Shown here: positions 15,986 to 24,147 of the stretch, one piece after another
How the letters are laid out: each line of letters opens with the position of its first letter
Position numbering within the stretch: the first letter of the stretch is position 1
From: Bordetella parapertussis
GTDB lineage: Bacteria > Pseudomonadota > Gammaproteobacteria > Burkholderiales > Burkholderiaceae_A
Length of the DNA: 24,147 bases
NCBI GenBank assembly: GCA_945862305.1
Contig: CAMAXF010000013.1
Coordinates: 1 to 24,147 of the forward strand
Direction: 5' to 3'
Made by a program: the position numbers and the translations under genes
The notes under the pieces: model-generated
The model's database searches: none
What the model saw: only the letters and a program-made list of their open reading frames with translations
Told to the model about the DNA's origin: nothing

Positions 15986-17196
15986 GCTCGGGCAAAGCCG
16001 AGCAGGTGCGCCAAATCTTTAAAGAAGATTCGAAGGTGAGCCATGGGCTTGCGGCGGACCAGTCGCTTGTTCATGTAAGAGTCGAATGTGAGCTGTTGCA
16101 CATCCTTATCTTTACAGATTTTCACGAACTGCTCGCGTCGCTTGTCGTTGCCATACCAGAACCGCTGCAGCAGCCCCAGCACCCAGAAGACCCGTCCATG
16201 TTCCTTCATGAACCGGCGCCGCGCGCTCGCGAGCGGTGCGGGCGAGTGGGTGAGCAGGGCCTCATGCACGGCCTCGGCCGCGAGCCGCCCGCCCAGCAGG
16301 GCGTAGTAAATCCCTTCGCCCGATGCGGGTGCCACCACGCCGGCTGCATCACCGGCCAGAACAATCTGGCGGCCGTTGTCCCAGATGGGCAGTGGCTTGA
16401 GGGGAATGGGGGCGCCTTCCTGGCGAATGGTGGGCGCATCGGTCAGGCCCGCCAGGGCACGCAGGCGGCTCGTGGCGTGGCGCAATGAGAAGCCTTTGTC
16501 CATGCTGCCCGTGCCCACGCTCAGGTGGTTGCCGTGCGGAAAGACCCAGCCATAGAAGTCGGGCGAGATGCTGCCGTTGTAGATCACATCGCAACGAATG
16601 GGGTCGTAGTCGATGCCCTGGGCCTTGCAGACAATCGGGTCGGGTGTCTGAAGAATCTCGTGGTACGCAAACACAAACTTGCCCTCGTTGGAGCGAGGAA
16701 TGTGGCGCTGGGCCACCTTCGATTTGGCGCCGTCGGCACCAATCACGAAGCGCGCCCGAACCTGACGCAGCTGGGCCTCGTCCTGCTCAGAGGCCTTGGC
16801 GATGAGATCGACCTGGGTGTAGCCCTCGGCATCCGGTGTGTCGATGAGCGAGGAGAACTGGCCCGAGAAGCGCTCGGCCCCGTGGCCTTCGGCACGGACG
16901 CGAAGCCATTCATCAAAGTGCTCGCGATCCACCATGCCCACAAAGCCGTTCTCAATGGGAATGTCCACGCGCTTGTCGGAGGGCGAGACCATGCGCGCAC
17001 AGCCAATTTTGGCCACGAGCAGGTGGTCTGGAATCTCGAAGTCTCGAATGGCCCGCGGTGGAATGGCACCACCACAGGGCTTGATGCGGCCCGCGCGGTC
17101 GACGAGCAGCACACGGTGGCCCAGGCGGGCGAGGTCATCGGCTGCAGTGGCGCCTGCGGGGCCTCCACCAATCACAACAACGTCGTAGTCAGACAT
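15982..17196 (-). CDS. bchP: Geranylgeranyl reductase BchP
   Basis: BchP is a flavoprotein that reduces the geranylgeranyl tail of bacteriochlorophyll to phytyl in three steps. The 404-aa protein begins with the FAD-binding strand DVVVIGGGPAGATAA (residues 5-19), followed by KPCGGAIPPRA, typical of this family. The second FAD motif GDAAGVVAPASGEGI and the family C-terminal half follow. ATG 17196 has AAGGAG upstream with a nine-base spacer; the open frame back to 17421 lies within bch2. It overlaps bch2 by eight bases at its start and tspO by four at its end. Confidence 0.96.
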   Translation of the reverse strand: MSDYDVVVIGGGPAGATAADDLARLGHRVLLVDRAGRIKPCGGAIPPRAIRDFEIPDHLLVAKIGCARMVSPSDKRVDIPIENGFVGMVDREHFDEWLRVRAEGHGAERFSGQFSSLIDTPDAEGYTQVDLIAKASEQDEAQLRQVRARFVIGADGAKSKVAQRHIPRSNEGKFVFAYHEILQTPDPIVCKAQGIDYDPIRCDVIYNGSISPDFYGWVFPHGNHLSVGTGSMDKGFSLRHATSRLRALAGLTDAPTIRQEGAPIPLKPLPIWDNGRQIVLAGDAAGVVAPASGEGIYYALLGGRLAAEAVHEALLTHSPAPLASARRRFMKEHGRVFWVLGLLQRFWYGNDKRREQFVKICKDKDVQQLTFDSYMNKRLVRRKPMAHLRIFFKDLAHLLGFARA

Positions 17197-18565
17197 GGCA
17201 GGCGTCTCCTTCTTGGGGCGGCCGCAAGGCCGGGGCAGCGGGCGCAGGCGGCGCCTCACGAATCGATCGGGCGAGCTGGGCCGCCACCACAAACAACAGA
17301 GCTTCGAGCAGGAAGACCAGGCCGTAGGCCGTGCCGAGGTCGTCCACCACCCAGCGGGCGATGTCCGACAGGCTGGTGCCCAGAATGCCGCCCAGCCCAA
17401 AGGCAATGGCCTGGGCCGCACCCCAGACCCCCATGCGGGTGCCCTCGCGGGCGCCGGCCCCTTCGCTGGCCAGGCGCATCATCGAGGCGATGGCAGCAAT
17501 CGAGAAGGCGCCATTGGCGGCACCAAGTAAAAAGACATTGGCCTTGAGCGGCCAGCCCGGGCCCACCTGACCACCGATGGTGAGGCCCAGCAGGGCCAGG
17601 CCCGAGACCAGGCAGCCCGAGACCGTCCAGAAGGAGAGAGAGCCCAGGCGGCGGCCAAAGAGGCGGCCACTGCCCGCGGCCGCCACCAGCAGCATGCCCG
17701 CGAGCACGCCGCCATGCTGCAGCCCAGAGAGCGCCGTGGTGGCCCCAGGGCTCATGCCAAAGACATGGCCTGCGAAGGGCTCGAGGATAAGGTCTTGGGC
17801 GCTGAAGGCGAGCATGGAGATGGCCACGAACCAGGTGAACTGCCGCGTGGCGGGCTCGGCCAACACTTCGCGCAAGGCGGTGAAGAATCGAACGGGGGGC
17901 TGCTGTGCAAGGGCGGGATCGTTCGTGAGATCGGCCTGGTGGGGTGCGCGGCTCTCCAGACCGATGAGGGCGATCGCCGTGATGGCACTGGCCAGGAGCG
18001 TGACGCCACCGGCCACCTGCAGCAGGCGCGCGGGCGTGAATGGGTCGAGCAACTGGCCCGCCGTGCCGGCCGTGATGGCAAAGCCCGCAATCATCATCAT
18101 CCAGACCAGCGTGGCTGCGCCCGCACGGCGGGTGGGCAGGGTGCGTTTGGCCAGCAGGGTGAGCACGGAGGTGCCGCAGGCACTCACGCCCACGCCAATC
18201 AAGAGAAAGCCCAGGCTCACCACGGCCAAGCCCGAGGCCTGGCCTTCAGGGATGAGCGTGGTGCCCCAGGCGGCCAGCCAGCCGCCTGCGCTCAGCAGCA
18301 GCATGCCGCCGAGAATCCAGGGTGTGCACCAGCCGGACTGATCGGCACCAAAGCCCATGCGGGGGCGCAGCAGTTGCACCACGTAGTGGCTCGCGACCAG
18401 CAGGCCGGGAATGATGGCGGCCAGGCCGAGCTCGACCACCAGAATGCGATTCAGGGTGGAGGTGGCCAGCACGACGACGCCACCAATGCAGGCCTGCACC
18501 AGACCCAGCCGGGCAATGGCGCCCCAGCCGAAGTGGCGCATGGATGGCTGCGTGGTGTTGGTCAT
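17189..18565 (-). CDS. Bch2/PucC/LhaA-family membrane protein
   Basis: This 458-aa hydrophobic protein with about 12 predicted spans belongs to the BCD group of the major facilitator superfamily (PucC, LhaA, Bch2/ORF428). These proteins are linked to antenna assembly or bacteriochlorophyll delivery. Family features include RLGLVQACIGGVVVLATSTLNRILVVE near the N-terminus in parts, the LLRPRMGFGADQS loop, LLAKRTLPTRRAG, and DLILEPFAGHVFGMSPG in the second half. Position between bchG and bchP matches Rhodobacter ORF428 (bch2) rather than lhaA, which sits beside puhA. ATG 18565 overlaps the bchG stop by four bases. Which of the paralogous roles it has cannot be told from sequence alone. Confidence 0.9.
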   Translation of the reverse strand: MTNTTQPSMRHFGWGAIARLGLVQACIGGVVVLATSTLNRILVVELGLAAIIPGLLVASHYVVQLLRPRMGFGADQSGWCTPWILGGMLLLSAGGWLAAWGTTLIPEGQASGLAVVSLGFLLIGVGVSACGTSVLTLLAKRTLPTRRAGAATLVWMMMIAGFAITAGTAGQLLDPFTPARLLQVAGGVTLLASAITAIALIGLESRAPHQADLTNDPALAQQPPVRFFTALREVLAEPATRQFTWFVAISMLAFSAQDLILEPFAGHVFGMSPGATTALSGLQHGGVLAGMLLVAAAGSGRLFGRRLGSLSFWTVSGCLVSGLALLGLTIGGQVGPGWPLKANVFLLGAANGAFSIAAIASMMRLASEGAGAREGTRMGVWGAAQAIAFGLGGILGTSLSDIARWVVDDLGTAYGLVFLLEALLFVVAAQLARSIREAPPAPAAPALRPPQEGDACHV

Positions 18566-19467
18566 GCCGCGGCACCCAGGCCACGAAGGGCAAAGGCGCT
18601 CACCATCATGCCGCTCACATAGAGGGGCACACCCACGCCGCTGTAGAAGAGGGCGCGGTCGATGGGGGACTGTAAAAACCGACGCATGAGTGCGGCCTGC
18701 GCCAGGATGAGGCCCGCCACGGCCAGGGCATGCACGGGGGCGCCCCACCAGGCGAGCAGCGCCACCACGCAGACCTGCGGCAGCAGCATGACCCAGCAGG
18801 CCAGGCGCGCGGCACCCTGTGGGCCGAGCTGCACGGGCAGCGAGCGCACGCCCATCCGGCGGTCGCCGCCAATGGACTTGAAGTCGTTCAAGGTCATGAT
18901 GCCGTGGGCCCCCAGGCTGTAGAGAAGGGCCAGCACGATGGAGCGAGCCTCGGGCATGGCCCCACCGGCCATGACGGCAGCACCGGTGATCCAGGCAAGG
19001 CCCTCATACGAGAGGCCACAGGCGAGGTTTCCCCACCAGCCGTTTTGTTTGAGCCGCACGGGCGGCATGGAATAAGCCCAGGCCAAGACCAGGCCTAGCG
19101 CGGCGGCCAGAAAGCCCCAGGGGCCCAGCAGGCTGGCCACGGCCAGCGAGAGCGCAGTCCAGACCACGGCAATGTAGAGACCCCATCGGCCAGGGATGCG
19201 GCCTGAGGGAATGGGCCGGTGGGGCTCATTGATGGCGTCGACATGGCGGTCGAACCAGTCGTTGATGGCCTGGCTCGTGGCGCAGACCATGGGCCCGGCC
19301 AGAAAGATGCCAATCGCAATGAGCAGCCAGTTCTCTTGCAGGGCCACACCGGATGCAATCACCCCACAGGCAAAGGCCCACATGGGCGGAAACCAGGTGA
19401 TGGGCTTGAGCAACTCCGTGAACGCAAACAGCGGCGGACGCAGGGGTTGGCGCAGAAGGGCAGGCAT
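18562..19467 (-). CDS. bchG: Bacteriochlorophyll synthase BchG
   Basis: BchG is a membrane UbiA-type prenyltransferase that esterifies bacteriochlorophyllide a with geranylgeranyl or phytyl diphosphate. The 301-aa protein has multiple membrane spans and the first aspartate motif in QAINDWFDRHVDAINEPHR (residues 67-83), followed by PIPSGRI. The second motif is in the LNDFKSIGGDRRMGVRSLP region. Its ATG at 19467 lies next to the site pair shared with crtI. A minus-strand TTGACG (19497-19502) and GAGAAT 17 bases on are a plausible promoter, though it would leave a very short leader. It heads the bchG-bch2-bchP-tspO unit. Confidence 0.96.
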   Translation of the reverse strand: MPALLRQPLRPPLFAFTELLKPITWFPPMWAFACGVIASGVALQENWLLIAIGIFLAGPMVCATSQAINDWFDRHVDAINEPHRPIPSGRIPGRWGLYIAVVWTALSLAVASLLGPWGFLAAALGLVLAWAYSMPPVRLKQNGWWGNLACGLSYEGLAWITGAAVMAGGAMPEARSIVLALLYSLGAHGIMTLNDFKSIGGDRRMGVRSLPVQLGPQGAARLACWVMLLPQVCVVALLAWWGAPVHALAVAGLILAQAALMRRFLQSPIDRALFYSGVGVPLYVSGMMVSAFALRGLGAAA

Positions 19468-19470
19468 GCC

Positions 19471-19514
19471 CTGATTCTCTACTTGACAAACACAACCGTC
19501 AATTGCAAGTTACA
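19471..19514. promoter_or_regulatory. Tandem PpsR/CrtJ-type operators between bchG and crtI
   Basis: Two degenerate 18-base elements lie exactly 8 bases apart: CTG-N12-ACA (19471-19488) and CGTCAATTGCAAGTTACA (19497-19514), which read on the minus strand is TGTAACTTGCAATTGACG. The second shares the 11-base block TTGCAATTGAC with the bchO/crtE site (4466-4476). The first carries TTGACA (19483-19488), a possible -35 for crtI. Control of both divergent units by the same repressor is inferred. Confidence 0.62.
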
Positions 19515-19538
19515 GTTTCAACAAAGGGGATCCATGCC

Positions 19539-21059
19539 ATGACACGTCCGTTTCCGGACCAAGGCCTGCCAAGCGCTGTTGTCATTGGCAGCGGATTCGG
19601 TGGGCTCGCCGCCGCCATTCGTCTGGCGGTGAAGGGGTACCGGGTCACGGTGCTCGAGCGCCTGGGCGCCGCAGGTGGCCGCGCCAGCGTCTTCCAACAA
19701 GATGGCTTCACCTTCGATGCGGGCCCCACCATCATCACGGCGCCCTTCCTGCTCGAAGAACTCTGGGCCCTTTGCGGCGAAACCATGTCGCGCGATGTCG
19801 ACCTTCGCCCCATGAAACCCTTTTACCGCATCAGGTTTCACGACGGCAGTCACTTCGATTACTTCGGTGCCACCGAGCCCATGCGGGCCGAGGTGGCCCG
19901 GCTCTCGCCCGAGGATGTGGCCGGCTACGACGCCTTCATGAAGGAGGCCGACCTCTGCTACCGGCTCGGCTATGAAGAATTGGGCACCGTGCCCTTTGAA
20001 ACCTTGGGCTCGCTCTTTTCGGCCATGCCATCCATGGTGAAAATGCGCGCCTGGAGCAGCATCTTCAGCATGGCCAAGCGGCACTTCAAGAGCGAGAAGT
20101 TGCAGCAGGTCTTTAGCTTTCATCCGCTGCTCATCGGGGGCAACCCGCTGCGGGTCACGCAGGTCTACAGCCTCATCCTCTCGCTCGAGCGGCAGTTCGG
20201 CGTGCACTCGGCCATGGGCGGCACGGGCGCCATTGTGGCGGGCCTGGTGCGCCTGCTCGAGCGCCAAGGCGGTGCGGTTCGATACAACGCCGATGTCCAA
20301 GAAATCCTCAGTGAGAACGGCAAGGTCACTGGGGTGCGCCTGCAGTCTGGCCAGACCATCGCCGCAGACCTCGTGGTCTCCAATGCCGACGCCGCCTGGA
20401 CATACGAGCGGGCCATGCCCAGCCAACCGCGGCGCGTCTGGACCGACCGCAAGCTCGCCCGCACCCATTACTCCATGAGCCTGTTCGTCTGGTACTTCGG
20501 CACACGCCGTGTGTACGACGACATCCCTCACCACATGATTCTGCTCGGCCCCCGCTACGAGGGCCTGCTCACCGACATCTTCGACAACAAGGTGCTGAGC
20601 GACGACTTCAGCCTGTATCTGCATCGGCCCACGGCCACCGATCCGTCCCTGGCGCCACCGAACTGCGACACCTTCTATGTGCTCTCGCCGGTGCCACATC
20701 AAGATGCGGGCATCGACTGGCAGGCCCAGGCCGAGCCCTACCGCAGGCGCATCGAGGCCTACCTGCAAGACACCGTGCTGCCGGGGCTCTCTGAGCACAT
20801 CGTCACCTCATTCACCATGACGCCCGACGACTTCTCATCGCGCTACTTGGCTCACAAGGGCGCAGCCTTTGGCCTGGAGCCGCTGCTGCTGCAGAGCGCC
20901 TGGTTTCGGCCGCACAACCGCAGTGAAGAACTTCGCGGCCTCTACCTGGTGGGTGCGAGCACCCATCCCGGTGCAGGCATTCCCGGCGTGCTCACCTCGG
21001 CCAAGGCCCTCGACACCCTCATTCCCAAGGCCGCCAACCATCACCTGGTGGGCGCCTAG
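19539..21059 (+). CDS. crtI: Phytoene desaturase CrtI
   Basis: CrtI is the FAD-dependent desaturase that converts phytoene to neurosporene or lycopene; three- or four-step specificity cannot be judged from sequence by eye. The 506-aa protein has the N-terminal dinucleotide motif VVIGSGFGGLAAAIRLA (residues 14-30), ERLGAAGGRA, FDAGPTIIT, and the C-terminal signature YLVGASTHPGAGIPGVL. An in-frame TTG at 19503 would add 12 residues, but AAAGGGGA (19523-19530) has the right distance to ATG 19539. An ATG at 19534 gives only a two-codon frame. The stop touches the crtB start (TAGATG). Confidence 0.96.
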   Translation: MTRPFPDQGLPSAVVIGSGFGGLAAAIRLAVKGYRVTVLERLGAAGGRASVFQQDGFTFDAGPTIITAPFLLEELWALCGETMSRDVDLRPMKPFYRIRFHDGSHFDYFGATEPMRAEVARLSPEDVAGYDAFMKEADLCYRLGYEELGTVPFETLGSLFSAMPSMVKMRAWSSIFSMAKRHFKSEKLQQVFSFHPLLIGGNPLRVTQVYSLILSLERQFGVHSAMGGTGAIVAGLVRLLERQGGAVRYNADVQEILSENGKVTGVRLQSGQTIAADLVVSNADAAWTYERAMPSQPRRVWTDRKLARTHYSMSLFVWYFGTRRVYDDIPHHMILLGPRYEGLLTDIFDNKVLSDDFSLYLHRPTATDPSLAPPNCDTFYVLSPVPHQDAGIDWQAQAEPYRRRIEAYLQDTVLPGLSEHIVTSFTMTPDDFSSRYLAHKGAAFGLEPLLLQSAWFRPHNRSEELRGLYLVGASTHPGAGIPGVLTSAKALDTLIPKAANHHLVGA

Positions 21060-22121
21060 ATGCACCACATGCCGCAGGCCTCCAACCAGGCCCTCATGCG
21101 CCAGGGCTCGAAGTCGTTCTACGCCGCCTCACGCTTGCTGCCCCCGCGTTTTCGAGACGCAGCCGTCGACCTCTATGGCTTTTGCCGTGTGGCCGACGAC
21201 GCCGTCGATGAGTCGGGTGCAAGCCCACGGGTCATGGCAGAGCTCCACGAGCGGCTCGACGCGATTTATGCGGGCCAGCCCATGGCCATTGCCGAAGACG
21301 AGGCCTTCGCCCAGGTGGTGTCCAAGCATCGGCTGCCCAAGCGAATTCCCTTGGCCTTGCTCGAGGGCTTTGAGTGGGATGCCCAGGGCCGTCGCTACGA
21401 GACACTCGAGTCCCTCTGCGACTACGGTGCACGGGTGGCCGGCACGGTGGGCGCGATGATGGCCTTGGTCATGGGGGTGCGCGAGGCGCGACCCATGGCG
21501 CGCGCCTGCGAACTGGGTGTGGCCATGCAGTTCACCAACATCGCACGCGACGTGGGCGAGGACGCCCGCATGGGCCGGCTCTACCTGCCCCGCACTTGGC
21601 TGCGAGAAGAGGGCCTCGACCCCGATGCCTGGCTTGCGAAGCCTTCCTTCGGCCCTGAGATTGCCCGTGTGGTGTCGCGGCTCTTGTCTGCAGCCGATGC
21701 CCTCTATCGGCGCGCTGAGGAGGGCGTGTGGTTTCTGCCGCGCGGCTGCCGGCCGGCCATTCTCGCGGCCCGCCACATTTATGCCGACATTGGCCGAGAG
21801 ATCGGCAGCGCCCGCTTCAATTCCATCGACCACCGGGCCCATGTCTCGGGCCGAAAGAAGCTTGCCCGCATCGCGCAGTCACTGCCCGCCTTCCTGGTGG
21901 CGCCCAGGATTCCCCGCGGCCACAAGCCGCTGGAGTCCATTCACTTTCTGGTGGAGGCCGCCGGCATCAGCATGGCCCAGCTGCCACCTCGGTCGGTCTC
22001 GGAAAAAGTGGGCTGGATGGTCGACCTCTTCATCACGCTCGAGGAGCGTCATCAGTCGATGCGCGGCATGCGCCATGGCAGCATCCAACGCACCACCGGA
22101 GAGCGCAGCCGAGGAGCATAA
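21060..22121 (+). CDS. crtB: Phytoene synthase CrtB
   Basis: CrtB joins two geranylgeranyl diphosphates head to head into phytoene, the first committed carotenoid step. The 353-aa protein has both squalene/phytoene synthase aspartate motifs, DDAVD at residues 46-50 and RDVGED at 163-168 within FTNIARDVGEDARMGRLYLP, plus GSKSFYAAS near the start. ATG 21060 directly follows the crtI stop, so the pair is coupled; ATG 21069 is an alternative only three residues shorter. The last 70 bases overlap the 3' end of crtC on the other strand, and the protein end (RTTGERSRGA) is a family-variable tail. Confidence 0.96.
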   Translation: MHHMPQASNQALMRQGSKSFYAASRLLPPRFRDAAVDLYGFCRVADDAVDESGASPRVMAELHERLDAIYAGQPMAIAEDEAFAQVVSKHRLPKRIPLALLEGFEWDAQGRRYETLESLCDYGARVAGTVGAMMALVMGVREARPMARACELGVAMQFTNIARDVGEDARMGRLYLPRTWLREEGLDPDAWLAKPSFGPEIARVVSRLLSAADALYRRAEEGVWFLPRGCRPAILAARHIYADIGREIGSARFNSIDHRAHVSGRKKLARIAQSLPAFLVAPRIPRGHKPLESIHFLVEAAGISMAQLPPRSVSEKVGWMVDLFITLEERHQSMRGMRHGSIQRTTGERSRGA

Positions 22122-23137
22122 AGGCTCTCGTGCATGGCGGTCACGCGCTCGCCCAGCAGGCTGGTGCGAATCTCTGAACGAACATAGAACGGTGTGTCCT
22201 CGAGGGTGCGAACCAGCCGCGGCCGTCGGCCATCGGGGTCGGTTCGGGTGGCACGGCTCACCACCCAGGCACTGCGCTTGAGCAGCATGCGTGGGCCCAC
22301 CTCGAAGGGCTCGGTCTGGCCGTCGGGCCGAAATCGCAGGGCAATGAGACGGTCGTCCTGGCCCAGTGGTTCAAGGTCGTAGAGCACGGCCGCGCTGCCA
22401 TCGGACATCGTTGCCCGTGACCAATCCCAGCGATGAAAGGCCGAGGCCAGGGGTTCATCGCCCTCATTGGAATCCAAGTAGCCGTTGCCCTTCCAGCGCA
22501 ATTGCGGGGCATCGAGGTTTACCTCGATGCGGGCGGCCGGGGCCAAGGGCCCCCAGCGGTGTCGCCCTTCGGCATCCAGGTTCGACTGGTGATGAAAGAA
22601 CCGGTCTGCCGTGATGCGCACCTGGCCGCGTACCGGAAACGGAATGGGCATGCCGTGCTCCTGGATGTCGATCACCAGGCTCGACCCATCCCAGCGCAGC
22701 TGGCTGTGCTTGATTTGAAAGTGCGTGGCGTCTCGCTTCACACAGGCGGCGCTGCGCTCGGTCATGGTCCATCGCTTCTTGCCGGGGCTGTAGATGGCCA
22801 CGTTCAGTGCGCAATGGTTATCGGGTGAGGCCACGTCACCACGGGCCCTCGCCTTGGCCTGTGCCCAATGGTAGTAAGGCGAGAAGACACTGCCCACAAA
22901 GGCGATCAGGGTGATGCCATGCTGGCCGCAGTCGCTCAGGCCATCGACATACCACCAGAGATAACCACCCGGGCCGACCGCCTGGTCGAATCGAGGTGTG
23001 CCATCAGGGTTGCGGCCGCCAGTCGGCCCGACAGGGCGGCCATGGGCACCCCCGCCCCCGGGTGCGCGCTGCCCCCCGCCAAGAAGAGCCCCGGGATCGG
23101 TGTCTGCGCCGAGGGCCTCTGAAAGACAGACATCCAT
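22052..23137 (-). CDS. crtC: Carotenoid 1,2-hydratase CrtC (start uncertain)
   Basis: CrtC adds water across the C-1,2 double bond of neurosporene or lycopene to give the hydroxy-carotenoids that CrtD and CrtF then modify. Family features are clear: PGGYLWWYVDGLSDCGQHG, IAFVGSVFSPYY, DNHCALNVAIY, and WDWSRA later. Conserved sequence begins near 22990 (PRFD). Between there and the only upstream in-frame ATG, 23137, there is no ATG, GTG, TTG, CTG or ATT. The annotated start therefore overlaps crtD by 202 bases and adds 48 Gly/Pro-rich residues that do not look conserved. The identity is sure; the N-terminus is not. The 3' end overlaps crtB. Confidence 0.88.
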   Translation of the reverse strand: MDVCLSEALGADTDPGALLGGGQRAPGGGGAHGRPVGPTGGRNPDGTPRFDQAVGPGGYLWWYVDGLSDCGQHGITLIAFVGSVFSPYYHWAQAKARARGDVASPDNHCALNVAIYSPGKKRWTMTERSAACVKRDATHFQIKHSQLRWDGSSLVIDIQEHGMPIPFPVRGQVRITADRFFHHQSNLDAEGRHRWGPLAPAARIEVNLDAPQLRWKGNGYLDSNEGDEPLASAFHRWDWSRATMSDGSAAVLYDLEPLGQDDRLIALRFRPDGQTEPFEVGPRMLLKRSAWVVSRATRTDPDGRRPRLVRTLEDTPFYVRSEIRTSLLGERVTAMHESLYAPRLRSPVVRWMLPWRMPRID

Positions 23138-24147
23138 CCGTGGGGTGCCCGGCCATAGAGGGCCCCACCCGTGGCCGGGAACTGCTGGTGAAAGTGCGAA
23201 GGGGTTGTGCATGTGGTGGTCTCCGGCTGGGTCTCGAGTTCAACGCCGCATGCGGCAAGCTGCCTCTGAAGTCTCGCAAAAGTCTGGTCGATGGTCTGTT
23301 GGGGAAAGGCCGATGGCTGATCGCCAATGGCGGGTGCATTGATGAGCATCAGCAGGCGTTCGGCCTGCCCGTCATCCGGCAGGTGCGCGCCGCGGTCTTG
23401 GGCGCAGATGTAAATCGTGGGCGTGGCAGGCAGCCGTTGCCGATCGAAGACATCTGCGAATTCTTGGTCGTAGTGTGGCTGAAAAAAAACATTGTGATGG
23501 TCGAGCGGACGGCCAGAGAGCCGGGCATCCATGGCCCAGGTCATGGCCGAGAGCGACCTTGGCACCACACCCGCAGGCTGCACACTGGACTTCACTGCAT
23601 CACCGAGTAGGCCCTCCCGCAGGGCTGCAGCATCGCCGTTGAAGACCACGGCATCGGCCCGAAGGGTCTCGCCGTGTGCGGTCTCCACGCCCACGGCACA
23701 GCCGCCCTCCACCAGGATGCGTGCCACCGGCTGGCCGGTGCGAATCTGTGCCCCCAGGCCTTGGGCGGCCTTGGCCATGCCCTGGCCAAGGGCCTGCATG
23801 CCGCCCTCGGCGCGCCACACGCCGCAGGTCTCCACAAATGCAATGAGGCTGAGTGTGGCGGGTGCCAGCCACGGCGACCCGCCGCAGTAGGTGGCATAGC
23901 GTGCAAAGAGTTGGCGCAGGCGGGGATCTTGGAAGTGACGGCCCAGGCTCGTCCACAGGCTCTGCATGGGCCCAATGCTGGCGAGCAATGCCAGGCCCCG
24001 TGGGCCGAGCGCCGAGCCCATCGACATCAGGCTGGGCCGACTGCTGCGCATGTAGGCCTGCTCCATCTGGAGGTAGAGCGCGCGCGTCTCAGTCATGAAG
24101 CGCTGGAACTGGGCGGCGGCTGCGCCACCGGAGAATTCTGCAATGGC
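22936..24147 (-). CDS. crtD: Carotenoid 3,4-desaturase CrtD, partial at window edge
   Basis: CrtD is a CrtI-like desaturase acting at C-3,4 of 1-hydroxy-carotenoids (methoxyneurosporene dehydrogenase). About 400 C-terminal residues are present. The frame is open to the right edge with family-like sequence (AIAEFSGGAAAAQFQRF) upstream of the Met at 24096, so the N-terminus with its FAD motif lies outside the window and 24096 is not the start. The end has the family signature LFLAGGSAHPGAGVPMAALSG in parts, which with the crtC neighbour separates it from CrtI. crtD precedes crtC on the same strand with a long overlap. Confidence 0.93.
   Translation of the reverse strand, partial: AIAEFSGGAAAAQFQRFMTETRALYLQMEQAYMRSSRPSLMSMGSALGPRGLALLASIGPMQSLWTSLGRHFQDPRLRQLFARYATYCGGSPWLAPATLSLIAFVETCGVWRAEGGMQALGQGMAKAAQGLGAQIRTGQPVARILVEGGCAVGVETAHGETLRADAVVFNGDAAALREGLLGDAVKSSVQPAGVVPRSLSAMTWAMDARLSGRPLDHHNVFFQPHYDQEFADVFDRQRLPATPTIYICAQDRGAHLPDDGQAERLLMLINAPAIGDQPSAFPQQTIDQTFARLQRQLAACGVELETQPETTTCTTPSHFHQQFPATGGALYGRAPHGWMSVFQRPSAQTPIPGLFLAGGSAHPGAGVPMAALSGRLAAATLMAHLDSTRRSARVVISGGMSMA

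Noticed and set aside
15446..16039. Plus-strand frame spanning the puf terminator into tspO
   Set aside because: It runs through the hairpin and antisense to tspO, with no motif.
16525..17547. 340-codon plus-strand frame opposite bchP and bch2
   Set aside because: Antisense to two well-supported genes; low-complexity Arg/Pro-rich end.

Overview
The window is a large part of a photosynthesis gene cluster (PGC) from a GC-rich purple phototrophic proteobacterium. It encodes bacteriochlorophyll a synthesis steps, an acyclic-carotenoid pathway, and the light-harvesting 1 (LH1) and type-II reaction-centre (RC) polypeptides, including a tetraheme PufC. The superoperon order crtEF-bchCXYZ-pufB..ALMC, PufC present and no pufX after pufM, bchG-bch2-bchP-tspO, and split crtIB and crtDC blocks suggest a beta- or gammaproteobacterium (a Rubrivivax/Limnohabitans-like Burkholderiales is my best guess) rather than Rhodobacter. 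No rRNA or tRNA genes, CRISPR arrays or insertion sequences were seen.

Layout. (1) 57-3610, plus strand: a short-chain dehydrogenase, then bchI-bchD (Mg-chelatase). bchO faces them on the minus strand and overlaps the bchD 3' end. (2) 4423-4526: divergent bchO/crtE control region. (3) 4527-15372, plus strand: crtE, crtF, a second control region, bchC-bchX-bchY-bchZ, a 51-codon ORF coupled to bchZ, then pufB, an unusual 76-aa membrane protein gene, pufA, a long intercistronic hairpin, pufL, pufM, pufC and a strong intrinsic terminator. (4) 15491-19467, minus strand: bchG, bch2 (PucC/LhaA family), bchP and tspO, chained by 4-8 nt overlaps. (5) 19468-19538: divergent bchG/crtI control region. 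(6) 19539-22121, plus strand: crtI-crtB. (7) 22052-24147, minus strand: crtD (cut by the window edge) and crtC, which overlaps crtB convergently.

How it works together. BchI/BchD, with BchH encoded elsewhere and BchO as accessory, insert Mg. BchXYZ and BchC make bacteriochlorophyllide a. BchG and BchP attach and reduce the isoprenoid tail. CrtE-CrtB-CrtI make the acyclic polyene, and CrtC, CrtD and CrtF hydrate, desaturate and O-methylate it (spheroidene/spirilloxanthin type). PufBA and PufLMC are the pigment-protein acceptors. bchF/N/B/H/L/M and puhA are not in the window. All three non-coding control regions carry two 18-bp elements of TGT-N12-ACA type 7-8 bp apart, as expected for PpsR/CrtJ control.

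Most interesting points: the 76-aa gene between pufB and pufA, which looks like an LH1-beta helix without its bacteriochlorophyll-binding His and with a PufX-like tail; a probable CTG start for bchD; the missing conventional start for crtC inside crtD; and the tandem regulator sites.
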